A stretch of 42,060 nucleotides of DNA from Burkholderiales bacterium UBA4657 (GCA_002405475.1 DHLX01000021.1:1-42060); one strand, 5' to 3'; positions 25,390 to 34,229 are shown, counted from the first letter of the stretch. Program-made: numbers and translations. The notes: generated by a model not told the origin, from the letters alone.

Positions 25390-26522
25390 TACGCCGGCCC
25401 CATTCCCTGGTGAAACACGGGCGCGTCGCGGCTCAAATCGCCGGTGGGTTGAGTCACACCTACTTGCGCCGCAAATTGCAGCATGCGGTCAATGGCGCGA
25501 TAAGCCTGACGGCTGATCTCGGCATCAACCTGAATTTCATTCGCGCCGGTTTCAAGCGTGTGCGCCAGATTGGACAGACCGTTCATCGCCATCCACGGGC
25601 AGTGGGCGCAGCTTTTACACGTGGCGCTATTGCCCGAAGTGGGGGCTTCAATAAAATGTTTGTCGGGCGACAAGGTACGCATCTTGTGCAAAATACCCTT
25701 GTCAGTCGCCACAATAAATTCTTTGGCGTCGAGTGTTTGCGAGGCTTTAATCAATTGCGTCGTGCTGCCAACCACATCGGCCAGCTCCACCACCCATTCA
25801 GGTGACTCGGGGTGTACCAGCACTTTGGCCTGCGGGTGCTTTTCTTTCAGCTCATGCAACTCAAAGCCTTTGAATTCATCATGCACCACACAAGCGCCCT
25901 GCCACAGCAACATGTCGGCGCCGGTTTTTTCTTGTATATAACGCCCCAAATGTTTGTCGGGCGCCCACAAAATTTTCTTGCCCTGGGCATGCAAATATTC
26001 AACTACCTTGAGGCCGACGGAAGAAGTCACCATCCAGTCGGCACGGGCTTTGACTGCCGCACTGGTGTTGGCATAGACCACCACGGTACGGTCGGGATGA
26101 GCGTCACAAAAAGCGGAAAATTCTTCAATGGGACAACCCAGATCGAGCGAACAGGTGGCTTCCAGGTCGGGCATGAGCACGCGTTTTTCCGGGTTCAAAA
26201 TTTTCGCGGTTTCGCCCATGAAACGCACCCCGGCAATGACGAGGGTGCTGCTGGTCTGCTCGCGCCCGAAGCGTGCCATTTCCAGCGAGTCGGCCACGCA
26301 GCCGCCGGTTTCTTCAGCCAGGTCCTGCAGGTCGGGGTGAACGTAATAGTGCGCCACGAGGGTGGCATTTTTCTCTTTCAGCAGGCGTTTAATGCGCGCT
26401 TTGAGTTCAGCACGCTCGTCACTACCCGGCTCAACCGGCACTTTGGCCCAGGCTTTCGCCACGGTTGAGTCGTGACGACAAAAATCGACTTCAATACGCT
26501 CTAAAGGAATCATGGCAGCCAT
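25389..26522 (-). CDS. nadA: Quinolinate synthase A
   Basis: NadA condenses iminoaspartate with DHAP to quinolinate using a [4Fe-4S] cluster with one open iron site. The 377 residues show three cysteines in register with E. coli C113/C200/C297: C124 (EATCSLDLGC), C211 (WQGACVVHDEF) and C308 (CKSCAHCPW). GGAG lies 7-8 bases before the ATG at 26522; a second ATG at 26513 is in frame. The extended first 40 residues are typical of longer beta/gammaproteobacterial NadA. It needs the iminoaspartate made by NadB (22936). Confidence 0.97.
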   Translation of the reverse strand: MAAMIPLERIEVDFCRHDSTVAKAWAKVPVEPGSDERAELKARIKRLLKEKNATLVAHYYVHPDLQDLAEETGGCVADSLEMARFGREQTSSTLVIAGVRFMGETAKILNPEKRVLMPDLEATCSLDLGCPIEEFSAFCDAHPDRTVVVYANTSAAVKARADWMVTSSVGLKVVEYLHAQGKKILWAPDKHLGRYIQEKTGADMLLWQGACVVHDEFKGFELHELKEKHPQAKVLVHPESPEWVVELADVVGSTTQLIKASQTLDAKEFIVATDKGILHKMRTLSPDKHFIEAPTSGNSATCKSCAHCPWMAMNGLSNLAHTLETGANEIQVDAEISRQAYRAIDRMLQFAAQVGVTQPTGDLSRDAPVFHQGMGPA

Positions 26523-26579
26523 TTTTTTCTCCGCTGAGGCCTCAATTATGACGGATGAGATAAAAAGCCCGGGACAGAC

Positions 26580-27191
26580 TCATTCACAATCCATCTTTTC
26601 AGCATCTGTCACAAAGAATGGGGTGCCAAAATTGAATCCTGACTTTTTCAGGGTCATCTTGCCAATGACTTCCTCACCCCGCGACTTGCCATCCAGCAGC
26701 CAATCATCAAATTCCAGATCCTTACCGACCAGTTTGGCACACAGTCTGCCGCCTTGCTGCCTGACTGCTGATGCCAACTCATCCAGCTGACGCTGCGCTG
26801 CCTCATCAGCGGCAATCACAACGATATTGAAACCATTTTCAGCGCTTTCCTGCTCACAGTTCGCCCTGGAAAAAATAGCTTTATTCACCTCACGATGGTT
26901 AGCGCGTAGCAAATGCGTTGTCATCAGTGGTACACCAAATGAACTAACATAGTCATCGCGATTATTTTCACCAAAAGGATTGGCTGTTACACCAAAAAGC
27001 CGATATTCGCGCGTCAGGTCACCACGGTCATGATAGTGAAATTCAGAGTTGCTGCGACTGAGTTTGATACTTTCGCCCGAGATCGTCGAATTGATGCCAG
27101 GGGGTTTGCGTTCGCAGCCTGCCAGGCCGACAACCAGCAGCAGAAAAAAAAGTGTTCTCAGACTCATAGAGCCTGGGTTTGTCTGGTTCAT
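26580..27191 (-). CDS. Putative lipoprotein between nadE and nadA
   Basis: The 203-residue protein from the ATG at 27191 has GGAGGA 8 bases upstream. Its N-terminus is a lipoprotein signal, with a hydrophobic core LRTLFFLLLVVGLAGC (lipobox LAGC). The mature part has a polar charged start (CERKPPGINST), a FHYHDRGDLTREY stretch and a C-terminal DWLLDGKSRGEEV segment; two or three cysteines remain in the mature part (for example at the end, MDCE). I do not recognise the family. Same strand as nadE and nadA with short gaps (26 and 57 bases), so possibly co-transcribed, but a link to NAD is only positional. Confidence 0.75.
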   Translation of the reverse strand: MNQTNPGSMSLRTLFFLLLVVGLAGCERKPPGINSTISGESIKLSRSNSEFHYHDRGDLTREYRLFGVTANPFGENNRDDYVSSFGVPLMTTHLLRANHREVNKAIFSRANCEQESAENGFNIVVIAADEAAQRQLDELASAVRQQGGRLCAKLVGKDLEFDDWLLDGKSRGEEVIGKMTLKKSGFNFGTPFFVTDAEKMDCE

Positions 27192-27217
27192 CGCGATTCC
27201 TCCGGAAAAAGACTGAC

Positions 27218-28858
27218 TCATTCCTTGAACTTGCTCGTAATCGGGTAACGCCAGTCGCGCCCGAATCCGCGGTGGGTAATGCGCACGCCCACCGGAGCCT
27301 GCCGGCGTTTATATTCGTTGACTTTGACCAGATGGACTACGCGTTGCACAGTGGCTGCTTCATAGCCGATGCGCAGAATTTCAGCCACCGGCGTATCTTC
27401 TTCCATATACAGACGTAAAATCTCGTCCAGCACCTCGTAGGGCGGCAGCGAATCCTGGTCAGTCTGATTCGGTCTTAATTCGGCGCTTGGCGCGCGCGTA
27501 ATGATTCGTTCGGGAATAATTTCACTGACCTCATTGCGCCAGCGCGACAGACGGTATACCAGGGTCTTGAAAATGTCCTTGATGACCGCAAAACCCCCTG
27601 CCATGTCGCCGTACAGGGTGCAATAGCCGGTGGCCATTTCGCTTTTATTGCCAGTGGTCAAAACAATCGCGCCAGTTTTGTTCGACAACGCCATGAGCAG
27701 GGTACCGCGTATGCGTGCCTGTATGTTTTCTTCGGTAGTGTCTTCAGCCAGCCCGGCAAATTGCCCAGCCAATTGCGCCTTGAACGCCTCGAACATGGGG
27801 CTGATGGAAATTTCGTCATAGCGCACCTTCAGGCGTTGCGCCATCTCACGGGCATCCATCCAGGAAATATCGGCGGTATAGGGCGAGGGCATCATGACTG
27901 TGCGTACCTTGTCAGCCCCCAGCGCATCAACCGCAATCGCCAGGGTCAGGGCAGAATCAATACCGCCTGACAGTCCAATGATGGCACCGGGAAAACCATT
28001 TTTGGTAATGTAATCGCGCACTCCCAGCACTAGCACAGCATAAACCTGCGCCTCTAGCGATTGTTCCGGTTCTATATGCCCACGGTGCGTATAAATATGG
28101 CGATCAGGCTCTACTCCGGCCGGTTCAAACTCAACAACTTCCAGGTGTTCGACACAAGCCGGCAGTTGCGCCTGCAATTGTCCGTACGCATCCATGACAA
28201 AACTGGCTCCATCAAAGACCAGCTCATCCTGACCACCGACCAGATTGGCATAAACCACTGGCATGCCAGTTTGCTCAACCCGCTCTTTCACGATGTCATG
28301 GCGTTGTTTTTGCTTGCGCATGTGATAGGGTGAGGCATTGGGTACCAGCAACACTTCGGCACCAGCCTTTTTGGCAGCGCCGGGGGCATGGGGGTACCAG
28401 ATGTCTTCGCATATATTCAAACCAAAACGCATGCCCTTGACCTGAAAGACCAGAGGGCGGTCGTCGGGTGTGAAGTAGCGCACCTCGTCGAACACGTCAT
28501 AGTTCGGCAAATCGTGTTTACGATAAGTACCCAGTATTCGGCCTGCATGCAGTACGCTGGCGCAGTTATAACGCTGACCCTGCTCATCTTGTAGCGGATA
28601 ACCGACCACGACATGAAGGTACTCAAACTGCGCCAGCCGGGCACATAGTTGATCGAGTACCTGTTGCGTTCTGAGATACAGGGCGTTGCGCAACAATAAA
28701 TCTTCGGGCGGGTAGCCCACCAGTGACAGTTCCGGGGTAATGACGATGTCGGCCTGCAAACGGGCGGCAGTCTCGCATGCAGCAAAAATTTTGGCGGCGT
28801 TTCCGTTCAGATCGCCCACCGTGCAGTTCATTTGAGCTATGGCAACTTTGACCAACAT
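27218..28858 (-). CDS. nadE: Glutamine-dependent NAD+ synthetase
   Basis: NadE amidates nicotinate adenine dinucleotide to NAD+. The 546-residue two-domain form has an N-terminal nitrilase-type glutaminase (catalytic E43, K114, C150 in GLNICEDIWYP) and a C-terminal ATP-pyrophosphatase synthetase with SGGIDS (297-302). Glutamine can therefore be the ammonia source. The ATG at 28858 gives the family start MLVKVAIAQMNCTVGDL; a longer in-frame start upstream would cover the divergent gene's promoter and is rejected. It starts a minus-strand run nadE - lipoprotein - nadA - nadC. Confidence 0.96.
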   Translation of the reverse strand: MLVKVAIAQMNCTVGDLNGNAAKIFAACETAARLQADIVITPELSLVGYPPEDLLLRNALYLRTQQVLDQLCARLAQFEYLHVVVGYPLQDEQGQRYNCASVLHAGRILGTYRKHDLPNYDVFDEVRYFTPDDRPLVFQVKGMRFGLNICEDIWYPHAPGAAKKAGAEVLLVPNASPYHMRKQKQRHDIVKERVEQTGMPVVYANLVGGQDELVFDGASFVMDAYGQLQAQLPACVEHLEVVEFEPAGVEPDRHIYTHRGHIEPEQSLEAQVYAVLVLGVRDYITKNGFPGAIIGLSGGIDSALTLAIAVDALGADKVRTVMMPSPYTADISWMDAREMAQRLKVRYDEISISPMFEAFKAQLAGQFAGLAEDTTEENIQARIRGTLLMALSNKTGAIVLTTGNKSEMATGYCTLYGDMAGGFAVIKDIFKTLVYRLSRWRNEVSEIIPERIITRAPSAELRPNQTDQDSLPPYEVLDEILRLYMEEDTPVAEILRIGYEAATVQRVVHLVKVNEYKRRQAPVGVRITHRGFGRDWRYPITSKFKE

Positions 28859-28903
28859 GGCAATATAGGGGCTATGGATGGAAGTGAGAAGGATAATTAT
28901 GAC

Positions 28904-30040
28904 ATGCGGGTGCTGTCCGATCTGGGGCAGGTCAGCGCCGTAGCGTGGAATGAGCTGGTGCAAGGTCAATGTGGCCGGCTACACCCTTTGTTACGGCATG
29001 AATTCCTGCATGCACTGCACGCTACCGGCTGCGCCAGTCCAGCGACCGGCTGGGAACCGCAATATCTGACGCTATGGCGACAGCAACGGCTGTTGGCGGC
29101 TGTTCCCTTGTATGTCAAGCATCATTCCTACGGTGAATATGTCTTCGACTGGAGCTGGGCCGAGGCCTATCGGCGTCAGGGCCAGCATTATTACCCCAAA
29201 TGGCTGAGTGCGATTCCGTTCAGCCCGGTGGGGGCGCCCAAGATCCTGGGTAGCGATGATACTGCTCGCCTTGCGCTGGTGCAGCAGTTGCTGCGCCTGG
29301 TTCAGTCCAGCCCGCTGTCTTCCTGGCATGGGCTATTCCTGGCGCCCGACGAAATGCGCTGGTTTGAAGCACTGGGCTGCAGCTTGCGGCGCTCGGTACA
29401 GTTTCACTGGCATAACCGCGCTTATACCGATTTCGGGCATTTTCTGCAGCAATTAAGCGCGGCCAAGCGCCGCAAAATACGGGCCGAACGGCGTAAAGTG
29501 GCGCAACAGGGGCTACGTACGGAAGTGCTGACCGGTACCGATTTACAACCCTGGCACTGGCAATTTTTTGTGCGTTGCTACGAAAAAACCTACCACGAAC
29601 ATCATTCCAGCCCCTATTTGAATCTGGCATTTTTCGAGCGCATCGGCCAGGCCATGGGTGAGCAGATTGCACTGTTCATGGCTTACCAGGGTGATAGCCC
29701 GGTGGCATCCAGCCTGTGTTTATATGACGGGCATACGCTATTTGGTCGCTACTGGGGCGCGCTGCAAGCGCTGGACTGCCTGCATTTCGAGCTCTGTTAT
29801 TACGCGCCGATAGAGTTTTGTATAACCAGAAATCTGCAGCTTTTTGAAGGTGGGGCGCAGGGTGAACATAAGCTGGCTCGAGGTTTCGAGCCGTCTGAAA
29901 TGTACTCGGCGCATTGGCTGGCACATTCGGGTTTCGCTGCTGCTGTTGAGCGCTTTCTGGGTTATGAGTCAGTGGGTCTGGATGGTTATCTGGACGAAAT
30001 GCGCGAGCATAGTGCTTTTAGCGCACGTTTTGAGCCATAA
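28904..30040 (+). CDS. FemAB/GNAT-like transferase (COG3146 type)
   Basis: The 378-residue protein resembles the FemAB-like GNAT family of unknown function. It has FLHALHATGCASPATGWEPQYL in the N-part, VYVFDWSWAEAYRRQG-type YVFDWSWAEAYRR, then AKRRKIRAERRKV (about 190-202) and a C-terminal GGAQGEHKLARGFEP segment (about 325-340). FemAB folds transfer amino-acyl groups to peptidoglycan precursors, but the substrate here is unknown. Starts at ATG 28904 (AAGGA about 10 bases upstream) or ATG 28874 are possible; I chose 28904 because it leaves room for promoters divergent from nadE. Confidence 0.85.
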   Translation: MRVLSDLGQVSAVAWNELVQGQCGRLHPLLRHEFLHALHATGCASPATGWEPQYLTLWRQQRLLAAVPLYVKHHSYGEYVFDWSWAEAYRRQGQHYYPKWLSAIPFSPVGAPKILGSDDTARLALVQQLLRLVQSSPLSSWHGLFLAPDEMRWFEALGCSLRRSVQFHWHNRAYTDFGHFLQQLSAAKRRKIRAERRKVAQQGLRTEVLTGTDLQPWHWQFFVRCYEKTYHEHHSSPYLNLAFFERIGQAMGEQIALFMAYQGDSPVASSLCLYDGHTLFGRYWGALQALDCLHFELCYYAPIEFCITRNLQLFEGGAQGEHKLARGFEPSEMYSAHWLAHSGFAAAVERFLGYESVGLDGYLDEMREHSAFSARFEP

Positions 30041-30055
30041 AAGTGGGGCTTTTTT
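30033..30055 (+). terminator. Weak possible terminator after the FemAB-like gene
   Basis: Around the stop, AGCC (30033-30036) can pair with GGCT (30047-30050), followed by TTTTT. A competing AAAAG-TGGGG-CTTTT stem overlaps it. Both stems are short, so termination here would be partial at best. Confidence 0.35.
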
Positions 30056-30078
30056 ATCCCCGGCACGCGCATCACTCA

Positions 30079-30084
30079 TATAAT
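30079..30084 (+). promoter_or_regulatory. -10 element before the Ser/Thr kinase gene
   Basis: A perfect TATAAT lies 48 bases before the kinase ATG. No convincing -35 hexamer is found 16-18 bases upstream (sequence around 30056-30061 is ATCCCC), so the promoter would need an activator or an alternative factor. Confidence 0.4.
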
Positions 30085-30131
30085 CTGCATGCATCTTGCC
30101 GACAACAAATGAGACTAGCCAGTTTAGCGCC

Positions 30132-31604
30132 ATGACATCCACCACCGATCAACCCGATCATATCGGCCGCTTTCGTATCAAACGACTGCTGGGAACGGGT
30201 TCCATGGGTACAGTTTATCTGGCTGAAGACCCGGTTATTCACCGGCAGGTTGCAATCAAAACACTCAATCTGCATCTGCCCGCAGACGAGGCACGCCTGT
30301 TTGAGGCTACGTTCCTGAACGAAGCCCGCGCCGCAGGAAAACTGAATCACCCGCATATCGTGACAGTCTATGATGCGGGCCGGGTTAATGGTATGTCTTA
30401 CATAGCCATGGAGTATCTGCAAGGCGTCGAGCTGAAACACATCATCGGGCGCGACAAACGCATGCCGGTACGACAAATCTGCGATCTGTTCATCCATATC
30501 GCTGATGCCATCGACTATGCGCATAAACAGGGCATTATTCACCGCGATCTCAAGCCTGCCAATATTTTTCTGATCGGAAAAAATAATCCTAAAGTGCTGG
30601 ATTTCGGAATTGCTCAGGCCATGAAGTCATTCTCTGACAGTGTCAGCGTCGGCTCAACCGAGCAGCGTATAGTGGGTACGCCAAACTATATGTCCCCCGA
30701 GTTGCTGCAAGGAAAACCACTTGACGGCCGCTCCGATATTTTTTCTCTGGGTGTGGTCATGTACGAAACCCTGACCGGGGCGGTGCCGTTCCAGGGCGAC
30801 AAATTCGAAGAGTTAGCGTATAGCATTCTGGAAACCAGCCCGGTTCCACCTCATGAGCTCAATCCGGCTGTCAGTCTTGCACTCGCACGAATTGTCGGTA
30901 AAGCACTGGCGAAAAAACCGGCAGACCGTTATCAAACCGCCAAGCAGCTGGCTGATGATTTACGCGCCTATGTCAAGGATGAGCGGGTACGCAATCTGGT
31001 GGGGTCGACTCTGGAAACCCATGAAAAACGTGCCGAACGATCGCGGCGCATGATGATTGGTAGCAGTATTGTGGCTGTCTGCCTAAGTGCCGTAGCGGCA
31101 TTGTTATTGTATGACCGTTTAGTCAAACCGGTCGTATTTCGAACCACAAGCCAACCAGTTCCAGTTATTGCCAGCGCACCCGTAGCGGAAGTTACGACCA
31201 GCACTACTGCCGTGGCCACACCTGAAGCAATTACCCCTGAGACTCGGCCAACGGCTACCGCCGCACCAGCCGCTAACCTGGCGGCTGTCCCTGCCGAGCC
31301 GGTCAGAGCACCCATTTCTGAAACGGCGCGCGAGCCTGCCAAAAAGAGCGCTGCTAACCCGCCTGCCAAGTCCACCTTGAAACCAGCCCGCGCAGTTCTT
31401 GCTACTGGCAATGTCAACCTGGCTATCAGCCCCTGGGGTGAGGTGTTTGTCGATGGTGTGTCACGCGGTATTTCCCCGCCACTTTCTACCCTGACACTGC
31501 CGGTTGGCTCGCATCGCGTCATAATACGCAATGGCGAGGCTGAATTTAGTGCCAGTGTTGAAGTCAGAGCCGATGAACCGGTTCGACTCAGACATCGCTT
31601 CTGA
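30132..31604 (+). CDS. Ser/Thr protein kinase with PEGA domain, membrane-anchored
   Basis: The 490 residues hold an N-terminal Hanks-type kinase (about 12-285): Gly loop GTGSMGTVYL (21-30), K43 in VAIK, catalytic HRDLKPAN (137-144), DFG (157-159) and SPE (188-190). All key residues are present, so it should be active. One membrane helix follows (about 308-328), then an Ala/Pro/Thr-rich periplasmic stretch and a C-terminal PEGA-type beta domain (about 425-480; VFVDGVSRGISPP). The kinase faces the cytoplasm. Next comes a TssQ-like lipoprotein gene after 25 bases, hinting at a cell-envelope or type VI secretion role, but no Tss genes are in the window. The ATG at 30132 is preferred to an in-frame TTG at 30096. 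Confidence 0.92.
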   Translation: MTSTTDQPDHIGRFRIKRLLGTGSMGTVYLAEDPVIHRQVAIKTLNLHLPADEARLFEATFLNEARAAGKLNHPHIVTVYDAGRVNGMSYIAMEYLQGVELKHIIGRDKRMPVRQICDLFIHIADAIDYAHKQGIIHRDLKPANIFLIGKNNPKVLDFGIAQAMKSFSDSVSVGSTEQRIVGTPNYMSPELLQGKPLDGRSDIFSLGVVMYETLTGAVPFQGDKFEELAYSILETSPVPPHELNPAVSLALARIVGKALAKKPADRYQTAKQLADDLRAYVKDERVRNLVGSTLETHEKRAERSRRMMIGSSIVAVCLSAVAALLLYDRLVKPVVFRTTSQPVPVIASAPVAEVTTSTTAVATPEAITPETRPTATAAPAANLAAVPAEPVRAPISETAREPAKKSAANPPAKSTLKPARAVLATGNVNLAISPWGEVFVDGVSRGISPPLSTLTLPVGSHRVIIRNGEAEFSASVEVRADEPVRLRHRF

Positions 31605-31629
31605 CGACGACTGCATCAACGAGGTGATT

Positions 31630-32046
31630 ATGCGTTTGAGTTCTAGCATCCAGACTGTCATGGTTGTTGCAACCAGTACCTTGCTGGCCGCGTGTGCCGC
31701 CTTGGAACCGCCACCTCCGGCGCCGGTCATTGCCATTACCGATCTGACACAACGTCCGGCGGAACAAGCCTTGCTAAGCGGCATTCGGGCGTATGAAGAG
31801 GCGCAATATGAGGCTGCAGAAAAATCCTTGCGCGAAGCGCTGCGGCTGGGTCTGAAGGCTCCGCGCGATACGGCCAATGCGCACAAGTACCTAGCATTCA
31901 TTTTATGTACCAGCAGCCGCCTGACAGAATGTGAAAGTGCATTTGTGGCAGCAAAAAGCGCTGACCCCAGCTTTGATCTGAATAAAACCGAAGTGGGTCA
32001 CCCCTTGTGGGGGCCGGTATACCGCAAGGTCAGCGGCGCCAAATAA
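31630..32046 (+). CDS. TssQ-like TPR lipoprotein
   Basis: The 138-residue lipoprotein has the signal MRLSSSIQTVMVVATSTLLAAC (Cys 22) and a GAGGTGA ribosome site before the ATG at 31630. The mature part has one or two TPR-like helical pairs (AEQALLSGIRAYEEAQYEAAE, then AHKYLAFILCTSSRLTECE) and ends with HPLWGPVYRKV. I recognise it as resembling the TssQ family of type VI secretion associated lipoproteins in Burkholderiales, with moderate confidence. It directly follows the kinase gene. No other T6SS component is encoded here, so either it serves a distant T6SS or the family name is wider than its role. Confidence 0.7.
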   Translation: MRLSSSIQTVMVVATSTLLAACAALEPPPPAPVIAITDLTQRPAEQALLSGIRAYEEAQYEAAEKSLREALRLGLKAPRDTANAHKYLAFILCTSSRLTECESAFVAAKSADPSFDLNKTEVGHPLWGPVYRKVSGAK

Positions 32047-32051
32047 CCGGG

Positions 32052-32600
32052 TCAATAATTCGGCTTGTCTTTGGCCTGATCGTAATTCCGGATACCCGTC
32101 AGAATCTCCTGGTGTGCCGCTTCAATGCCATCCCAGCCCACTACCTTGACCCATTTGCCCGGTTCCAGATCTTTATAATGCTCGAAAAAATGCTGAATCT
32201 GCTTGAGCCGGATCTCGGGCACGTCGGCAATGGATTTCCAGTGCATAAACAAGGGGCAGATTTTGTCCACGGGTACCGCCAGCAGTTTGGCATCACCGCC
32301 GGCCTCATCGTCCATTTTCAGCACACCCAGGGCACGGCAGCGCACCACCACGCCCGGTAACAGCGGAAACGGGGTGTGTACCAGCACATCGACCGGATCA
32401 CCATCGTCAGCAATGGTATGAGGCACGTAGCCGTAATTGGCCGGATAATGCATGGCAGTCATCATGAAGCGATCAACAAAAATGGCACCCGACTCTTTGT
32501 CAATTTCATATTTGATCGGATCGGCATTCATGGGGATTTCAATGATGACGTTGAAATCGTTCGGCACATCCTTGCCGCTAGGGACTTTTTCAAAATTCAT
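32052..32600 (-). CDS. ppa: Inorganic pyrophosphatase (family I)
   Basis: Ppa hydrolyses PPi to drive biosynthetic reactions. The 182 residues have the family I layout: KYEIDKESGAIFVDRF (about 31-46), GYVPHTIADDGDPVDVLV (conserved Asp triad in DDGDPVD, near 66-72) and KDLEPGKWVKV near the C-terminus. The length matches hexameric prokaryotic enzymes. It is divergent from the thioredoxin-type gene across 83 bases and its stop lies 5 bases beyond the TssQ-like gene stop. Confidence 0.96.
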   Translation of the reverse strand: MNFEKVPSGKDVPNDFNVIIEIPMNADPIKYEIDKESGAIFVDRFMMTAMHYPANYGYVPHTIADDGDPVDVLVHTPFPLLPGVVVRCRALGVLKMDDEAGGDAKLLAVPVDKICPLFMHWKSIADVPEIRLKQIQHFFEHYKDLEPGKWVKVVGWDGIEAAHQEILTGIRNYDQAKDKPNY

Positions 32601-32635
32601 GGATTGGTGATAAGGTGAGAGAAGATAAAAACGAA

Positions 32636-32643
32636 ATTATAAT
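32636..32643. promoter_or_regulatory. Symmetric -10 block ATTATAAT, ppa / thioredoxin
   Basis: ATTATAAT is its own reverse complement and gives a TATAAT -10 in both directions (plus 32638-32643, minus 32641-32636) in the 83-base gap between the divergent genes. Neither side has a clear -35. Overlapping divergent promoters would be mutually exclusive. Confidence 0.4.
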
Positions 32644-32683
32644 GCCCACTGCCTGAGAGCCTGTTTTTCTCTGGAGTTTGAAC

Positions 32684-33544
32684 ATGATGGATGTGAGTCT
32701 GGAAAATTTTCAACACGAAGTCATTGAAGCCTCGCTGCAAGTGCCGGTAGTGGTCGATTTCTGGGCACCCTGGTGCGGCCCATGCCAGACCCTGGGCCCG
32801 ATGCTGGAAAAACTGGAAACCGAATTTCAGGGTCGCTGGAAACTGGTCAAGATCAACTCTGACGACAACCCCGAACTGTCGCAGGCTTTTCGTATTCGGT
32901 CCATTCCCTATGTCGTTGCCTTTGCCGGCGGCAAGCCGGTGGATCAGTTCATGGGCGTACAGCCTGAAGCACAATTGCGTGAATTCCTGCAGCGCCTGGT
33001 GCCTAACCCGAGCCAGCTGGAACATGCGAAAGCACAAGACCTGTTCGACCAGGGTGATGAAGCGGGCGCGCTTGAGGCGCTGAAAAATGCTATGGCGCTT
33101 GACCTGGCCAACGATGCCGCGCGCCTGGATTTGATTGAAGTGCTGCTCAACCGCGAAGAGACCGATAGCGCCGAATCGCAATGGAGCCTGCTGTCGAAAA
33201 AAACCCTGGCTGACCCACAGCTTAAACCGCACCTTGACGCCATCCAATCACGCTTGCAGGCACTCAGACAGTCGGTACAACTGCCCGCCTCACCCGAACT
33301 GGAACAGCGGGTGGCACTCAACCCGAATGACCTGGCTGCCCGGCTGGACCTGGCGCAACTGTATATCGCGCATAAGGCCTGGGAAGCAGCACTGGAACAG
33401 CTACTGCAAATTGTCGAACGCGACCGCAGTTTTAACGACGACATTGGGCGCAAAACCATGATTCAGGTGTTTGATATGGCCGCAAACAATGCGCCTCTGG
33501 TCAGCCAGTACCGGCGTGCCCTGTCGAGCGCCATTCTGAAATAA
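32684..33544 (+). CDS. Thioredoxin-TPR protein (CnoX/YbbN type)
   Basis: The 286-residue protein has an N-terminal thioredoxin domain (about 1-110) with active site WCGPC (30-34) in DFWAPWCGPCQTLGPM, and a C-terminal TPR-like region (about 115-286; AGALEALKNAMALDLAND and further repeats). This is the architecture of CnoX, a holdase that protects proteins from hypochlorite and passes them to GroEL. E. coli CnoX lost the CxxC pair, but here it is intact, so disulfide reductase activity is likely and TrxB (7143) could recycle it. GGAG lies 7 bases before the ATG at 32684. It converges on pdxH with abutting stops. Confidence 0.92.
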   Translation: MMDVSLENFQHEVIEASLQVPVVVDFWAPWCGPCQTLGPMLEKLETEFQGRWKLVKINSDDNPELSQAFRIRSIPYVVAFAGGKPVDQFMGVQPEAQLREFLQRLVPNPSQLEHAKAQDLFDQGDEAGALEALKNAMALDLANDAARLDLIEVLLNREETDSAESQWSLLSKKTLADPQLKPHLDAIQSRLQALRQSVQLPASPELEQRVALNPNDLAARLDLAQLYIAHKAWEAALEQLLQIVERDRSFNDDIGRKTMIQVFDMAANNAPLVSQYRRALSSAILK

Positions 33545-34204
33545 CTAAGGCGCCAGCCTTTCCATTACCCACTGCTCGGTGCGCCAGCTATAACGCAAAC
33601 GGTCATGCAGACGCGAGCGACGCCCTTGCCAGAATTCAAAGCGATCCGGTATCAGACGGTACCCCCCCCAGTGTGGCGGGCGCGGCGGGTTGTCACCATA
33701 GTGGGCGCGAAATTCGGCCTCGCGCTGTTCAATCACAGCACGACTGCTAATGACCTGGCTTTGCGGGCTGGCCCAGGCACCCAGGCGTGAATTGACCGGG
33801 CGCGAATGATAATAGTCATCCGATTCCTGAGGGGTCAGTGGATTGACCTTACCCTCGATGCGCACCTGACGTTCCAGGCTGACCCAGTGAAATTGCAGCG
33901 CCGCATACGGGTTAGCTGCCAGTTCGCGCCCCTTGTCCGACTCATAATTGGTGAAAAAGGAAAAACCGCCACCGTGCAGCCCTTTGACCAGCACCACCCG
34001 CGCCCGTGGTCGGCCATCCAGGCCGATGGTGGCCAGCGTCATGGCATTCGGCTCAGGTACTTGCGCCATCATCGCCTCATGAAACCATTGCTCAAACTGT
34101 TTGAACGGGTCAGCGTGCGCACTGCTTTCTTCCAGCGCGGCCTGGGCATAATCCTTGCGCAAATCGGCAATCGACTTGCCGGACAATAATTCTTGAGTAC
34201 TCAT
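33545..34204 (-). CDS. pdxH: Pyridoxine/pyridoxamine 5'-phosphate oxidase
   Basis: PdxH is an FMN oxidase making PLP from PNP or PMP. The 219 residues have the family pattern: an N-terminal KSIADLRKDYAQAAL, FMN site RARVVLVKGL and FFTNYESDKGREL (about 68-105), VNSRLGAWASPQS in the middle, and the C-terminal RLHDRLRYSWRTEQW substrate segment with the conserved His-Asp-Arg. It lies 25 bases downstream of the type I secretion operon on the same strand; it may be read through from it, but its role is unrelated. Confidence 0.96.
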   Translation of the reverse strand: MSTQELLSGKSIADLRKDYAQAALEESSAHADPFKQFEQWFHEAMMAQVPEPNAMTLATIGLDGRPRARVVLVKGLHGGGFSFFTNYESDKGRELAANPYAALQFHWVSLERQVRIEGKVNPLTPQESDDYYHSRPVNSRLGAWASPQSQVISSRAVIEQREAEFRAHYGDNPPRPPHWGGYRLIPDRFEFWQGRRSRLHDRLRYSWRTEQWVMERLAP

Positions 34205-34229
34205 GCTGATTCTCTAAATAGCATTAGGT

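Noticed and set aside
28859..28969. Upstream extension of nadE
   Set aside because: It would run into the divergent gene; the family N-terminus begins at 28858.
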